A DNA stretch of 64,000 nucleotides, taken from the NCBI GenBank assembly GCA_019745975.1, contig JAIESQ010000078.1, positions 28,187-92,186 of the forward strand. Direction: 5' to 3'. This stretch comes from Pirellulales bacterium (GTDB lineage Bacteria > Planctomycetota > Planctomycetia > Pirellulales > JAEUIK01). The stretch's first letter is position 1; every line of letters starts with the position of its first letter. A model generated the notes under the pieces. It saw only the letters and a program-made list of their open reading frames with translations, ran no database searches and was not told the DNA's origin. Below are positions 52,571 through 59,666 of the stretch, one piece after another. Made by a program: the position numbers and the translations under genes.

Positions 52571-53926
52571 CTAGTGATGCGCCAACACCGGCAGCGCCGG
52601 CACGGCGTCGGTCACGGCGTAGCCACTGGGGTTGGTCGCGCGGATGTACTCTTCGAATTCGCCGCGGAACTTGCGGATCGCGTTCTTGATTGGCCAGGCG
52701 GCGCCGTCGGCCAGCCCGCAGATCGTCGTGCCGGGGATGATGCCAATTGAATCGCCAATCTCCAGCAGCAGGTCGATGTCTTTCAGGCGACCTTTGCCCG
52801 CCTTGATGCGGTCGAGCATTCGCAGCGACCAGGCGGTCCCTTCGCGGCACGGCGTGCACTGACCGCAGCTTTCGTGGGCGAAGAACCGGCAACTGTTGTG
52901 CAGAAAGTCGACCATGCTGACGGTTTCGTCGAGCACGACCACGGCCGCGGTGCCCAACCCCAGGCAGCCGACGCGCCCCGGCCCATTGAAATCGAGCGGC
53001 GTGTCGAACTCAGCCTCGGTGAACAATCCCATGCTGATGCCGCCGGGAATGGCGGCCTTCGCGCGGCGCCCTTTCCAGACACCGCCGCCGTATTCGTCGA
53101 CCAGTTGCCGGAGCGTGATCCCTAGCGGCGCTTCGTAGCAACCGGGCCGATTCACGTGCCCGCTTAGGCAGTAGAGCTTAGGACCGTAGCTGCCGGCGTC
53201 GCGCGGGTTGTTGGGATCGGCCGGCACGCCCATCGATTTAAACCAATCGGCGCCTCGGTCGATGATGTGCGTCACGCAGCAGGCGGTTTCGATGTTGTTG
53301 ACAACCGTCGGTTTGCGAAACACCCCTTCGACGGCCGGAAACGGTGGCTTGATTCGCGGCCAGGCCCGCTTGCCTTCGAGGCTTTCGATCAGCCCTGTTT
53401 CTTCGCCGCAGATGTAGGCCGCCGCGCCGCGGTGCAGGTAGATGTCGAGCGAGAAGTCGGTCCCCAGAATGTTCTTCCCCAGGTAGCCGGACGCGTAGCA
53501 TTCGTCGATCGCTAACTGCAGCCGCTCGTAGCTGAGCGGATACTCGTAACGCAAGTAGATGTAGGCCGTTGCCGCCCGCGTGGCATAGCAACTGAGGATC
53601 ACCCCCTCGATCACCTGGTGCGGATCGAGCTCCATCAGAATGCGATTGTTGAACGTGCCCGGCTCGCTCTCGTCGGCATTGATGCACATGTAGATCGGGC
53701 CGGGATGCCCCTTGGGCAGAAACGTCCACTTGAGCCCGGTCGGGAACCCGGCCCCGCCGCGGCCGCGCAGCCCGCTCGATTTGACCACTTCGGTCACGTC
53801 GGTCGGCTGCATGGGGCCGATTGCCTTGCGCAGGGCGCGGTACCCGCCGCGCAATTCGTACACGTCGCGCGTGTAGCTACCAGGCACGTCGATATTGGCC
53901 AGCAGCACGGGATCGAACTTCGCCAC
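52571..53926 (-). CDS. nuoF: NADH-quinone oxidoreductase subunit F
   Basis: A 451-residue flavoprotein that takes electrons from NADH. Visible are SSGLRGRGGAGFPTGLKW (NADH/FMN site), INADESEPGTFNNR, AAAYICGEETGLIESLEGKR, and the N3 4Fe-4S cysteines ESCGQCTPCREGT with TTICGLADG. The GTG at 53926 (VAKFDPVLLAN) is the best start; the frame extends upstream only through hairpin repeats. Confidence 0.96.
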   Translation of the reverse strand: MAKFDPVLLANIDVPGSYTRDVYELRGGYRALRKAIGPMQPTDVTEVVKSSGLRGRGGAGFPTGLKWTFLPKGHPGPIYMCINADESEPGTFNNRILMELDPHQVIEGVILSCYATRAATAYIYLRYEYPLSYERLQLAIDECYASGYLGKNILGTDFSLDIYLHRGAAAYICGEETGLIESLEGKRAWPRIKPPFPAVEGVFRKPTVVNNIETACCVTHIIDRGADWFKSMGVPADPNNPRDAGSYGPKLYCLSGHVNRPGCYEAPLGITLRQLVDEYGGGVWKGRRAKAAIPGGISMGLFTEAEFDTPLDFNGPGRVGCLGLGTAAVVVLDETVSMVDFLHNSCRFFAHESCGQCTPCREGTAWSLRMLDRIKAGKGRLKDIDLLLEIGDSIGIIPGTTICGLADGAAWPIKNAIRKFRGEFEEYIRATNPSGYAVTDAVPALPVLAHH

Positions 53927-53947
53927 GCGGTCGTTTCTCCGCTCTTC

Positions 53948-54034
53948 GTAGGGTGTGTGAAACACACCTCCACAATTCGTAGGGTGTGCGAAGCACACCA
54001 TGATTCTTCTACTGGTGCGTTTCACGCACCCTAC
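53948..54034. repeat. Three GTAGGGTGTG hairpins, family C, between nuoE and nuoF
   Basis: Units at 53948-53968 (arms GGTGTGT/ACACACC), 53979-54000 (GGTGTGCG/GCACACC) and 54013-54034 (reverse orientation, GGTGCGT/ACGCACC). They fill the spacer between nuoF and nuoE almost completely. Confidence 0.75.
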
Positions 54035-54041
54035 AGATTCG

Positions 54042-54527
54042 TTACTCCAGCGATCGCAAGAAGTCGTCGCACTTCTCGCGCGTCAGGTCTTTGTGCAGTG
54101 TTTTGCCGGCCAACATGCAGGGGGCGAAATCGCAGGCCCCCAGGCATTCGGCGAATTCCAACGTCAGCCGGCCGTCGGCCGAGGTCTGCCCTGGTTCAAC
54201 GCCCGCCTTGTCGCAAAGGTATTCGAGCGTCTCCTCTCCGCCGCGCAGGGCGCAAGCGATCGATCGGCAGACCCATGCGCGGGTGTTACCGTGAGGCTTG
54301 TCCTGCTTGAAGAAGCCGTAGAACGAGAGCGTGTCCTGCACTTCGGCCGGGTGCAGCTCGAGCAACTCGGCGATCTCGACGACCGCTTGAAGGGGCACGT
54401 AGCGCAGCCGGTCGTTGACGATGTGCAGCGCCGGCAAGGTCACCGCTTGCCGCGTGGGATAACGCGGAAAGTAAGCCTTGATGGCTTTGATCATTTCGTC
54501 GGTCAGAATGCGCTGGGCGGTTGCCAT
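54042..54527 (-). CDS. nuoE: NADH-quinone oxidoreductase subunit E
   Basis: A 161-residue subunit with a 2Fe-2S cluster (N1a) in a thioredoxin-like domain. The four cysteines fall in VCRSIACAL and ECLGACDFAPC. The N-terminal helical part (MIKAIKAYFPRYPTRQAVTL) is normal. It pairs with NuoF at the NADH site. The start MATAQRIL is 23 bases after the nuoD stop; the longer open frame overlaps nuoD antiphase. Confidence 0.95.
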   Translation of the reverse strand: MATAQRILTDEMIKAIKAYFPRYPTRQAVTLPALHIVNDRLRYVPLQAVVEIAELLELHPAEVQDTLSFYGFFKQDKPHGNTRAWVCRSIACALRGGEETLEYLCDKAGVEPGQTSADGRLTLEFAECLGACDFAPCMLAGKTLHKDLTREKCDDFLRSLE

Positions 54528-54550
54528 GGTTTCGAGAATTTGCTCGTGAG

Positions 54551-55801
54551 TTACCGATCCAACTCGGCGGCGATGATGTTCAAGCTGCCGAGCACCGCCA
54601 CCACGTCGCTGAGCGTGTGCCCGCGGATCAGATGCGGAAACACCGCGAAGTGGATGTACGACGGCGGCCGGCAGCGCGCGCGGTAGGCCGTGTCGTTCCC
54701 ATCGCCGACGATGTAGAAGCCCAACTCGCCGTTGGGGCTCTCGATCGCCGCGTACGTTTCCTCGTGCGGCACTTCGAAGCCGCGGTTGCTCATCACCAGC
54801 TCGAAGTGCGAGATCAATCCCTCGATCGTCGAGTAGACCTGCCGCTTCTGCGGGAGCGCCGTCCGCTGATCGATGCCCACATTCACCGGGCCCGAGGGCA
54901 GATTCTCGATCGCCTGCGTGACGATCTTCAGGCTCTCGCGCATCTCGGCCATCCGCACGAGATACCGGGCCAGGCAATCTCCAGCAGTCGCGCAACAGAC
55001 GTTGAAATCGAAATCGCGATACGCCAGATACGGCTCGTCTTTGCGCAGATCGCGCGTCACGCCGCTGGCCCGCGCGATCGGGCCGGTACAGCTCCGGCCG
55101 TTGGCCTCCTCCTTTGTGAGGATGCCGACCCCTTTTACGCGATCCATGAAGATGCGGTTGCGGTTCAGCAGCCGATCCATGTCGTCGAGCGTCTTAGGGA
55201 ACGCCCGCAAAAAGGCCCGCACCTTTTCGACGAACAGTGGCGTGGCGTCGTGCATCAGGCCGCCGACGCGGGTATAGCTGTTGGTAAACCGAGCGCCGCA
55301 GACCGTCTCGAAGATGTCGTAGATCGCTTCGCGCTGATTGAAGGCGTACAGAAAAAACGTGAAGGCTCCCAGGTCGAGCCCCACCGCGCCGTTGCACAAC
55401 AGGTGATCGCTGATGCGGGCCAGTTCGGAGACGATCACGCGCAGGTACTTCGCCCGTGGCGTGAGCTCGAGCCCCAGCAGTTTTTCGACCGCGCCGTGCC
55501 AGGCCACGTTGTTGGCCATCGGCGAGATGTAGTTCATGCGGTCGGTGATGGTGACGTACTGGTTGTAGTCGAGGTGCTCACCGAGCTTCTCGAAGCCCGA
55601 GTGCAAGTAGCCGATGTCGGGAATGGCGTCGACCACGCGCTCGCCGTCGAGCTTGAGCACCAACCGCAGCGTCGTGTGCGTGGCCGGGTGCTGCGGACCG
55701 AAGTTGAGCGTCCACAGGTAGTCCTGCTCGTCCAACTGCGGCGGCGCGCCGGCCGGCGGGGCGGCAATCGCGGCATCAAGAGTGTTGATCGTTTCGGACA
55801 T
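54551..55801 (-). CDS. nuoD: NADH-quinone oxidoreductase subunit D
   Basis: A 416-residue 49-kDa-type subunit that forms the quinone site with NuoB. Signatures: NFGPQHPATHTTLRLVLKLD near the N-terminus, IGYLHSGFEKLGEHLDYNQ, and RPPSYIHFAVFPHLIRGH. NuoC is encoded by a separate gene, not fused. Residues 1-25 are an Ala/Pro-rich extension. Confidence 0.96.
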   Translation of the reverse strand: MSETINTLDAAIAAPPAGAPPQLDEQDYLWTLNFGPQHPATHTTLRLVLKLDGERVVDAIPDIGYLHSGFEKLGEHLDYNQYVTITDRMNYISPMANNVAWHGAVEKLLGLELTPRAKYLRVIVSELARISDHLLCNGAVGLDLGAFTFFLYAFNQREAIYDIFETVCGARFTNSYTRVGGLMHDATPLFVEKVRAFLRAFPKTLDDMDRLLNRNRIFMDRVKGVGILTKEEANGRSCTGPIARASGVTRDLRKDEPYLAYRDFDFNVCCATAGDCLARYLVRMAEMRESLKIVTQAIENLPSGPVNVGIDQRTALPQKRQVYSTIEGLISHFELVMSNRGFEVPHEETYAAIESPNGELGFYIVGDGNDTAYRARCRPPSYIHFAVFPHLIRGHTLSDVVAVLGSLNIIAAELDR

Positions 55802-55817
55802 GCAGACGTTGCCTTAA

Positions 55818-55842
55818 GGGTGCCACTGGCTCCGCCAGTGCT
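55818..55842. repeat. Family B hairpin between nuoD and nuoC
   Basis: GGGTGC then arms CACTGGC/GCCAGTG around TCC, followed by CTTTT. It resembles the first hairpin at 7105-7130. Confidence 0.7.
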
Positions 55843-55874
55843 TTTGAGTGCCTCGATGTTGGTCGTCGAGTGAA

Positions 55875-56375
55875 CTAGCCTTCTTCGCGCCTCAACACGG
55901 GAAAATTATGCCGTTCGCCGCGCCCTTGCAGCGGGTAGTCCTTCCGCAATGGAAAGGCCGTGAACTCGTCGGGCAGCAGAATGCGCCGCAAGTCGGGATG
56001 CCCCTCGAAAACGATCCCGAACATGTCGTACACCTCGCGCTCCAACCAGTTGGCCCCTTCCCAAAGCGGCACCGCCGAGGGGATAGTCGGATCGCTCTCG
56101 CCGACATACACCCGCAGCGTGATCCGCTCGTTCGTGGTCGTGTTGGCCAGCAGGTAAACCAGGCCGAACCGATCGCGGGCGTCGCGATAGTTCAGGTAGT
56201 CGACGCAGGTGACGTCGACCAAGAGATCGAACCCGCGCCGATCGCGCAGCAGCCGCAGCACTTCGGCCAGCGACTCGCGCGGCACCGTGGCGCGCGTGTC
56301 GCCGCGGAATTCGCTCGTCTCCAGACCCTGGAGCACGGCTTCTAGCGCGGTGAGCGTTTCGTTCGTCGCGGGCAT
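55875..56375 (-). CDS. nuoC: NADH-quinone oxidoreductase subunit C
   Basis: A 166-residue 30-kDa-type subunit of the peripheral arm. Conserved segments: LVDVTCVDYLNYRD, WEGANWLEREVYDMFGI, EGHPDLRRILLPDEF, and PLRKDYPLQGRGER. It stabilises the NuoB-NuoD core and carries no cofactor. The longer frame upstream runs antiphase through nuoB. Confidence 0.96.
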   Translation of the reverse strand: MPATNETLTALEAVLQGLETSEFRGDTRATVPRESLAEVLRLLRDRRGFDLLVDVTCVDYLNYRDARDRFGLVYLLANTTTNERITLRVYVGESDPTIPSAVPLWEGANWLEREVYDMFGIVFEGHPDLRRILLPDEFTAFPLRKDYPLQGRGERHNFPVLRREEG

Positions 56376-56392
56376 CGCGTGGTTTCGTCCGT

Positions 56393-56959
56393 CTAACGCG
56401 TGATTGAGGAAAGCACCGGCGCGCCGCTGATGATCGGCAGCTCGACCAGCGCTCGCTTCGTCTGCTGTCGCGCCGCCAGGCCGAACTCGCGGCCGGTGAT
56501 CGTCCCTTCGCGCTGAATCTTGTCTTGCAGGTCGATGATCGCCTGGATTAACTGCTCGGGGCGTGGCGGGCAGCCGGGCACGTACATGTCGACCGGGATG
56601 AAGCGATCGATCCCCTGCACCACGCAGTAGGTGTCGAATACGCCGCCGGTCGAGGCGCAGGCACCCATCGAAATGCACCACTTGGGCTCAAGCATCTGCT
56701 GCCAGATGCGCTGCAGTACCGGCAGCATCTTCATCACTACCCGGCCGGCCACGATCATCAGGTCGCACTGCCGGGGGCTGAAGCGGAACACCTCGGCGCC
56801 GAAGCGCGCCAGGTCGTGCCGGCTGGCCCCGGTGGCCATCAGTTCGATGCCGCAGCAGGCCGTGGCGAACGGCATCGGCCACAGGCTGTTCTTGCGACAC
56901 CAGCTCGCCAACTCGTCGAGCTTGCTGACCACGACGTTTTCGGGCAGCTCTATCGCCAT
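56393..56959 (-). CDS. nuoB: NADH-quinone oxidoreductase subunit B
   Basis: A 188-residue subunit carrying the terminal 4Fe-4S cluster N2, which hands electrons to quinone. Ligands are the tandem Cys pair in [10 protein letters not shown], the Cys in [12 protein letters not shown] and the Cys in [12 protein letters not shown]. The start overlaps the end of nuoA by 10 bases. Confidence 0.97.
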   Translation of the reverse strand: MAIELPENVVVSKLDELASWCRKNSLWPMPFATACCGIELMATGASRHDLARFGAEVFRFSPRQCDLMIVAGRVVMKMLPVLQRIWQQMLEPKWCISMGACASTGGVFDTYCVVQGIDRFIPVDMYVPGCPPRPEQLIQAIIDLQDKIQREGTITGREFGLAARQQTKRALVELPIISGAPVLSSITR

Positions 56960-57348
56960 CGGAAAACTCCCTTCCGCCAGGCATAGGCGAAACCGGCCGC
57001 CAGCAGCAGGATGAAGACGATCACTTCGCCGAACACCAAAGTGCGGCTGCTCACCGCTCCGGATGCCACGGCGGCGTCGATGCCCGCCGGGCTACGGCTG
57101 GCCACGGCCCAGGGATAGAGGAACAAGAGTTCGACGTCGAACACCAGGAAGGCGATCGCCACCAGGTGGAACCGCACGTCGAAGCGCCGGCGGGCGTCGT
57201 GGATCGGGTCCATGCCGCTTTCGTACGGCATTTCCTTCACGCGGCTCGTACGGCTGGGGCCCAACAGCCAGCCGACACCGACCATGGCCAGCGACACTCC
57301 GGTCGCGCCCAAGGCGAACAAAAATACCGGCAGCCAAACGGCTTCCAT
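56950..57348 (-). CDS. nuoA: NADH-quinone oxidoreductase subunit A
   Basis: A 132-residue membrane subunit with three helices and the loop [20 protein letters not shown], which contacts the quinone site. The helix [20 protein letters not shown] is diagnostic. ATG at 57348 has AGGTG nine bases upstream and gives the normal N-terminus. It is the first gene of the operon. Confidence 0.95.
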   Translation of the reverse strand: MEAVWLPVFLFALGATGVSLAMVGVGWLLGPSRTSRVKEMPYESGMDPIHDARRRFDVRFHLVAIAFLVFDVELLFLYPWAVASRSPAGIDAAVASGAVSSRTLVFGEVIVFILLLAAGFAYAWRKGVFRWR

Positions 57349-57516
57349 CGGTAATGCACCTGCCAGTTGGGTGGGGGCGAAGGCAGCTTCCTGCTGCGCA
57401 ATGGTCCGAGGCGAGTTTCCAAGGGTGCGGCAGAAGATTGTGAATGGTTTCACAAAGTCCTGCCGAAAGAAGGCCCGACTGCCTGGGAGAGCGAGTCGAG
57501 CCTGCTTCGGGTCAGC

Positions 57517-57546
57517 ATCCTATCGCCGCGACCTAGCAGTGGTCAA
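57517..57546 (-). promoter_or_regulatory. Sigma70-like promoter for the nuo operon
   Basis: On the minus strand TTGACC (57546-57541) and TAGGAT (57522-57517) are separated by 18 bases, the same hexamers as the promoter at 3812-3840. Transcription would start near 57510, leaving a leader of about 160 bases before nuoA. It lies downstream of the terminator of the nearest small RNA copy (57601-57638). Confidence 0.55.
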
Positions 57547-57600
57547 GCAGATCGGGCAAGGCGACGTCGATAGCACATTTTGTCGACTTGCTGCGCGCAT

Positions 57601-57638
57601 AAAAAAACCTTCGCAGGCGGGGCAGGAACCTACGAAGG
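57601..57638 (-). terminator. Intrinsic terminator of small RNA copy 1
   Basis: A 10-bp stem with an 11-nt loop followed by seven T on the minus strand (57607-57601). Confidence 0.8.
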
Positions 57639-57671
57639 TGATCGACTCAGCGGGTTGCCCCGCGTCGTCTG
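57601..57671 (-). ncRNA. Structured small RNA, array copy 1
   Basis: The minus-strand transcript is about 70 nt. The -10 box is TACAAT (57682-57677) with TTGCGT 15 bases upstream (57703-57698). The 5' hairpin is GCGGG-GCAA-CCCGC (57663-57650), a GNRA tetraloop, closed further out by GAC/GUC across a 3x3 internal loop. The 3' hairpin has 10-bp arms (57638-57629 and 57617-57608, one G-U pair) around UUCCUGCCCCG, then seven U. Two similar copies lie upstream. The target or function is unknown; the exposed C-rich loop could pair with Shine-Dalgarno regions. Confidence 0.75.
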
Positions 57672-57808
57672 GCTTCATTGTACTCAGAACTGCGCGGACG
57701 CAAGCGATTTTTTTCAATTCGCTGCACCGCGCATCGGCTCAGCACCTCGCGCGGGACTCCCGCTTTCGCTGGTGCTTGAAACATGCGTGGCGCGTGGGCC
57801 GGCGGCGC

Positions 57809-57851
57809 AAAAAAGAAACCTTCGCAGGCGGGGCAGGAACCTGCGAAGGTT
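57809..57851 (-). terminator. Intrinsic terminator of small RNA copy 2
   Basis: A 12-bp stem, 11-nt loop, then a T-rich tract interrupted by one C (57818-57809). Confidence 0.8.
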
Positions 57852-57882
57852 CGCGACTCAGCGAGTTTCCTCGCCTCGTCAA
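57809..57882 (-). ncRNA. Structured small RNA, array copy 2
   Basis: The -10 box is TAGAAT (57893-57888) with TTGAAA 15 bases upstream (57914-57909). The 5' hairpin is GCGAG-GAAA-CTCGC (57874-57861): two stem changes from copy 1 are compensated and the loop remains GNRA. The 3' hairpin is a perfect 12-bp stem including AA/TT closing pairs, with CGCAGG/CCTGCG replacing CGTAGG/CCTACG of copy 3, and the identical loop UUCCUGCCCCG, then TTTCTTTTTT. A palindrome CCCAC-GAAA-GTGGGG lies immediately upstream of the -35 (57930-57916). Confidence 0.78.
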
Positions 57883-57996
57883 CATCTATTCTAATTGCGC
57901 TTTCGAGGTTTCAAGCCCCACTTTCGTGGGAGCGGACAAAAATCGTCACACGTGGAGGCGATCCCAGGCGCTGCCGCGCGGCCAACCACGGCGCAT

Positions 57997-58034
57997 AAAA
58001 AAACCTTCGTAGGCGGGGCAGGAACCTACGAAGG
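57997..58034 (-). terminator. Intrinsic terminator of small RNA copy 3
   Basis: A perfect 10-bp stem with an 11-nt loop followed by seven T (58003-57997). Confidence 0.82.
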
Positions 58035-58067
58035 CGGTTGACTTCGCGGGTTGCCCCACGTCGTCGG
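57997..58067 (-). ncRNA. Structured small RNA, array copy 3
   Basis: The -10 box is TACAAT (58078-58073); the aligned -35 position reads TAGCAT (58099-58094). The 5' hairpin is CGTGGG-GCAA-CCCGCG (58060-58045). The 3' hairpin is a perfect 10-bp stem (58034-58025 with 58013-58004), the same 11-nt loop, then seven T. The palindrome CCCCAC-AAAA-GTGGGG (58116-58101) occupies the same place relative to the promoter as in copy 2 (23 bases from the -10 box). Confidence 0.78.
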
Positions 58068-58116
58068 ACTGTATTGTAATCGGTCGTGCGTGGATGCTAC
58101 CCCCACTTTTGTGGGG

Positions 58117-58460
58117 AATGATAATTTTTAAGCTATTTGATTGGCCAAAAAACCCCCCAGGGGTGTCTTGGAATTCGCGCCAACCCCGAATTGAGGCCCC
58201 GCCCGGGCTTCTCTGGTTGTTTGCCAAGCGTTTGAGACAGTTTCCATTGGAAGAAAACACGCGAACTAGGGGAGCCAACTGTAACAATCAACGGCCATTG
58301 ATAGGAGCTGATGGCGTATTTGGCCGGCGGAACACCCAGCAACCGCTGCCTATGTCCGGTTGCTGTACCGCTCACCGCGCAGCGTTAGAATCGCGCCCGC
58401 TCGCACGGCTTCCCTCCGCGGTTTATGCGCCGGACCCTCGACTACGTTAAATTCAAATCC
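58117..58460. other. Intergenic region upstream of the small RNA array and the M20 gene
   Basis: Apart from a weak minus-strand terminator (58147-58164) and a TAGAAT at 58386-58391 that may serve the M20 gene, with a TTGCTG 20 bases before it, I see no gene. Confidence 0.4.
58147..58164 (-). terminator. Possible weak minus-strand terminator
   Basis: ACCCC-TGG-GGGGT followed by five more T on the minus strand. The stem is only five base pairs. It may end a further short transcript that begins between 58165 and about 58300. Confidence 0.35.
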
Positions 58461-59660
58461 ATGCCACTCGACGTCATTACCGCGCTCGCCGAACTGGTTG
58501 CCACGCCCAGCGTCAACCCGATGGGGCGTGGGCTCAAGGGCCCGGAGTTCTTCGAGCACCGCGTCACCGAGTATCTCGAGCAGCTCTTCCGAGGCGCGGC
58601 GATCCGCTGGGAGCGTCAAACGGTCGAACCGTTGCGCGAGAACATCGTCGCGCGAGTCGATGGCGACGTGCCACCCGAGAAGGGAGGCCCGCTTGTTCTC
58701 TTTGAAGTGCATCAAGACACGGTCCCGGTCGATGGCATGACGATCGACCCCTGGCACCCCGAAGTACGCGACGGACGCCTCTACGGCCGCGGAGCTTGCG
58801 ACATCAAAGGGGGCATGGCGGCGATGCTCGGCGCGCTGGTGCGGCTAGCCGACGAGCGTCCTCGCGGCCGGCCAACCCTGGTGCTCGCCTGCACCGTCAA
58901 CGAAGAACACGGCTATACCGGCGCTTTGGCACTGCCGAAACTCTGGCAGCAGTCGACTGCCGGCGCACTGTTGCCGCGCGCGCCCGACGTGGCGGTGATC
59001 GCCGAGCCGACAAATCTCGATGTCGTCGTGGCGCACAAGGGAGCCATCCGCTGGCGACTGCGGACGCACGGCCGCGCGGTGCACAGCTCGCAGCCGCAGT
59101 TGGGCGATAACGCGGTCTATCGCATGGCCCGCGTGCTATCGGCATTGGAGCGATACGCAGACGAAACCTGCCCGACGATTGGCCAACATCCACTCTGCGG
59201 GCGGGTCACGCTCTCGGTCGGCACCATTCATGGTGGCTTGAGCGTGAACACGGTGCCCGACGAGTGCGCAATCGAAATCGACCGGCGGTTGCTGCCTGGC
59301 GAGACGGGCGAGCCGGCGCGGCAACAGGTGATCGATTATCTGCGCGAGGCGCTGGGCCCGGAAGCGACCAAGATCGAGCACGAGCCGCAGTTCCTGTACG
59401 GCCCACCGCTGTCCGATACCAACAACGCCGCGCTGGCCGAGCGGTTGTCGGCGGCGGCCAGCCAGGTGCGGGGGAGCTGTCGGCGGATCGGCGTCGCGTT
59501 TGGCACCGACGCGGCAGCAATCGCGGCTACCGGCGTACCAAGCGTGGTGTTCGGCCCTGGTTCGATTGCCCAGGCGCACACGGCCGACGAATGGGTGCCG
59601 CTCGATGAGTTGACCGCCGCCAGCGAAATCCTCTATCGGTTCGTGAGCCAGGGTTTCTAG
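58461..59660 (+). CDS. M20 family metallopeptidase, ArgE/DapE-like
   Basis: A 399-residue M20 di-zinc amidohydrolase. Metal and catalytic motifs are in order: FEVHQDTVPVDG (His, Asp), YGRGACDIKGGMAAM (bridging Asp), CTVNEEHGYTG (general base Glu and metal Glu), IAEPTNLD. The dimerisation domain with HSSQPQLGDNAVYRM follows. The family removes acyl groups from amino acids (acetylornithine, succinyl-diaminopimelate) or cuts dipeptides. It lies six bases before the oxoprolinase gene, so a role in cyclic or acylated amino-acid use is likely. The start at 58461 gives the family N-terminus; 58425 is possible. Confidence 0.9.
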   Translation: MPLDVITALAELVATPSVNPMGRGLKGPEFFEHRVTEYLEQLFRGAAIRWERQTVEPLRENIVARVDGDVPPEKGGPLVLFEVHQDTVPVDGMTIDPWHPEVRDGRLYGRGACDIKGGMAAMLGALVRLADERPRGRPTLVLACTVNEEHGYTGALALPKLWQQSTAGALLPRAPDVAVIAEPTNLDVVVAHKGAIRWRLRTHGRAVHSSQPQLGDNAVYRMARVLSALERYADETCPTIGQHPLCGRVTLSVGTIHGGLSVNTVPDECAIEIDRRLLPGETGEPARQQVIDYLREALGPEATKIEHEPQFLYGPPLSDTNNAALAERLSAAASQVRGSCRRIGVAFGTDAAAIAATGVPSVVFGPGSIAQAHTADEWVPLDELTAASEILYRFVSQGF

Positions 59661-59666
59661 CCGCCG

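Noticed and set aside
53927..54025. Longer nuoF N-terminus
   Set aside because: The extension would translate the GTAGGGTGTG hairpin repeats; the GTG at 53926 gives the normal N-terminus.
57601..58034. CRISPR array
   Set aside because: Three repeats with regular spacing suggested it, but the spacing is about 190-210 bases, repeats differ at compensated positions, and no cas genes are present.
57520..58060. A repeated short peptide (around GSCPACEGFF) read through the minus-strand copies of the RNA array
   Set aside because: The frame is open in all three copies, but the changes between copies preserve base pairing rather than amino acids (Cys becomes Tyr, Val becomes Ala), start codons are not conserved, and each region ends in a T-run terminator. 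An RNA explains the pattern better.
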